DNA of 64,000 nt from the NCBI RefSeq assembly GCF_002968015.1, contig NZ_PUIP01000007.1:265439-329438 (forward strand), read 5' to 3'. The translations under genes and the position numbers were made by a program. Under the pieces are notes generated by a model. It ran no database searches. It was not told the DNA's origin and saw only the letters and a list, made by a program, of their open reading frames with translations. Shown one piece after another: positions 62,866 to 64,000 of this stretch. Each line of letters starts with the position of its first letter. The stretch's first letter is position 1. The DNA comes from Massilia phosphatilytica (GTDB lineage: Bacteria; Pseudomonadota; Gammaproteobacteria; Burkholderiales; Burkholderiaceae_D).

Positions 62866-63930
62866 TCAAACCGGCATCTTATCTCCATCGGAAACCATGT
62901 TCTGCATATCCAATTTTGCATACCAGTATTTTTCATTACCACCAAGGTAAACAACTCGCGGGTCAGATGGGAGCGTAGCATCTTTACCAAACCCCGCCAA
63001 AGAATCGTGAACGTAATTATCAAAAAACCTGATCACCCCTTCATTTTTTAAACCCTTATCGTTTTGAAACTCATTCTCGTAAGCTGTTAACAGGGCCAAA
63101 TAATGAGGGCGCAGATCACTCCTCTTTTTTCCCTCGGCTGAGTTACGCACAGCGGCATGTATTGCTTGCACGTCCGCCAGCAATTGTCGATCATATATAT
63201 CCAGATTTTCTATGAATTTTTTCATATCTGGAAGGGAATCCTTCCGGGCTTTTGCCCTTAGGTGCTCGTTATGAGCGTGATCGTATTTTTTTCGTGCCGT
63301 CTCAACATCAGCATCACTAACAGTTTTCTCCTCCTGAGCGACTCCGCCATCCGCCGAGCTAGTTTGCATGTCTTGCGTATGCACAAGCCCGTCCAACGAT
63401 AATTTTGCCAGCGTTTCCTTTGCGGCAAGTCTATCGAGCTCGTCAGTGAAAGCCGCGTCTTGCTTCCGGAACTTATCTTCCTGATCTCGTATAAGTTTGG
63501 CCTCGGTTACATCTCCCTTCGCCTTGAGCTTAATCGATCGGAAACGCCAGGCATAATACAAAGCCATGTGTCTATTGACTCCCGCCCCCAAACCTCCGAA
63601 GGAGCCAACCTCCTTAAGGTAGCAGTCATATGCTTCACGCAGTCGTGAATCAATATCAAAATCCGTTTGGTTAATAGGTAACCACTCGGCCAGCATCGGC
63701 ACCCCCTGTCGCAGTGCGAATTGGTACATGTGGCGTAGCGGAATCAAACTCAACCGTTCCGACGGCCGCAGTCCTCTTGCGCCTTCGCCAGGGGCATATC
63801 CCCCGCCTACATCCGAGTGGGCACCTGGATACACAGTCTCATGAAAGTGCTCTGGTTTCGATATTCGATCACCCGAGTATATGATGGTGCCCCAGGACGT
63901 GGTGTATGAAGAGTTCGCCGGGATCGGCGT
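62866..63930 (-). pseudogene. Tle1-like (DUF2235) T6SS lipase fragment with in-frame stop upstream
   Basis: The frame encodes a C-terminal part of a Tle1-type phospholipase effector. HETVYPGAHSDVGGGYAPGE is the DUF2235 signature, followed by LIPLRHMYQFALRQGVPML and a charged helical tail of about 250 residues ending WYAKLDMQNMVSDGDKMPV. Upstream the same frame stays open to the window edge except for a TAA at 63931-63933. The segment before it (IYLKNHDGHPFKLPS) shows no hydrolase nucleophile motif (GFSRG). No ATG lies between the stop and the signature; a GTG at 63834 is the first possible start and would cut the signature region. The gene is therefore probably broken or truncated. Alternatively it is a separate C-terminal piece of a split effector. 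Confidence 0.6.
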
Positions 63931-64000
63931 TTAGGAAGGCAACTTGAAAGGGTGGCCATCGTGATTCTTGAGGTAAATTTGGGTTTGCGAAGACTCAACT

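Noticed and set aside
62460..63051. Several short plus-strand frames after tRNA-Lys
   Set aside because: AT-rich, without start signals or recognisable protein sequence, and partly antisense to the Tle1-like fragment.

Overview
The window reads as chromosomal DNA of a GC-rich betaproteobacterium. The best guess is a member of the Oxalobacteraceae (Massilia-like). The guess rests on gene order (glyA-nrdR-minor pilins-ribD-ribE, ribBA-ribH-nusB, dnaX-ybaB-recR, ybgC-tolQRAB-pal-cpoB), a fused RibB-RibA protein, a ZTP riboswitch before glyA and a short SRP RNA. The genus is inferred, not shown.

Bases 1-4734 hold a type VI secretion (T6SS) cargo module. A VgrG spike runs off the left edge. Facing away from it are a PAAR tip protein, a VRR-NUC nuclease effector and a DUF3396-type immunity protein. 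From about 4.9 to 15.1 kb the sequence is accessory and mosaic: a 510-bp array of about fifteen hairpins (candidate large structured RNA), a replication-relaxation-like protein, a small HTH protein, a membrane-anchored coiled-coil protein, an AT-rich SIR2 protein, an overlapping two-gene membrane operon, a serine resolvase and a tyrosine integrase. The integrase lies against the 3' end of tRNA-Ser(TGA), so this is the integrase end of a genomic island. No left attachment site was found.

From 15.2 to 62.4 kb the sequence is uniform, GC-rich core genome. It begins with signalling genes: PAS-GGDEF-EAL, an HDOD protein, a Cache-type kinase/regulator pair divergent from cstA, and a CHASE-type hybrid kinase next to a REC-PAS-GGDEF-EAL protein. 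Next come a penicillin-acylase-family enzyme, a deacetylase/glycosyltransferase pair, recR-yciI-ybaB-dnaX, the SRP RNA, ubiD and a lytic transglycosylase. Riboflavin synthesis is split between ribBA-ribH-nusB and ribD-ribE, with an M16 and an S9 peptidase between them. Minor type IV pilin genes (pilV-pilW-pilX-pilE-fimT, no pilY1) follow, then nrdR, glyA with its ZTP riboswitch, and the complete Tol-Pal operon ending near tRNA-Lys(TTT).

Beyond tRNA-Lys the DNA becomes AT-rich again and holds a Tle1-like (DUF2235) T6SS lipase fragment interrupted by an in-frame stop. The strongest unexplained signal is the hairpin array at 4911-5422. The defence-like cargo at 7.4-12.2 kb comes second.
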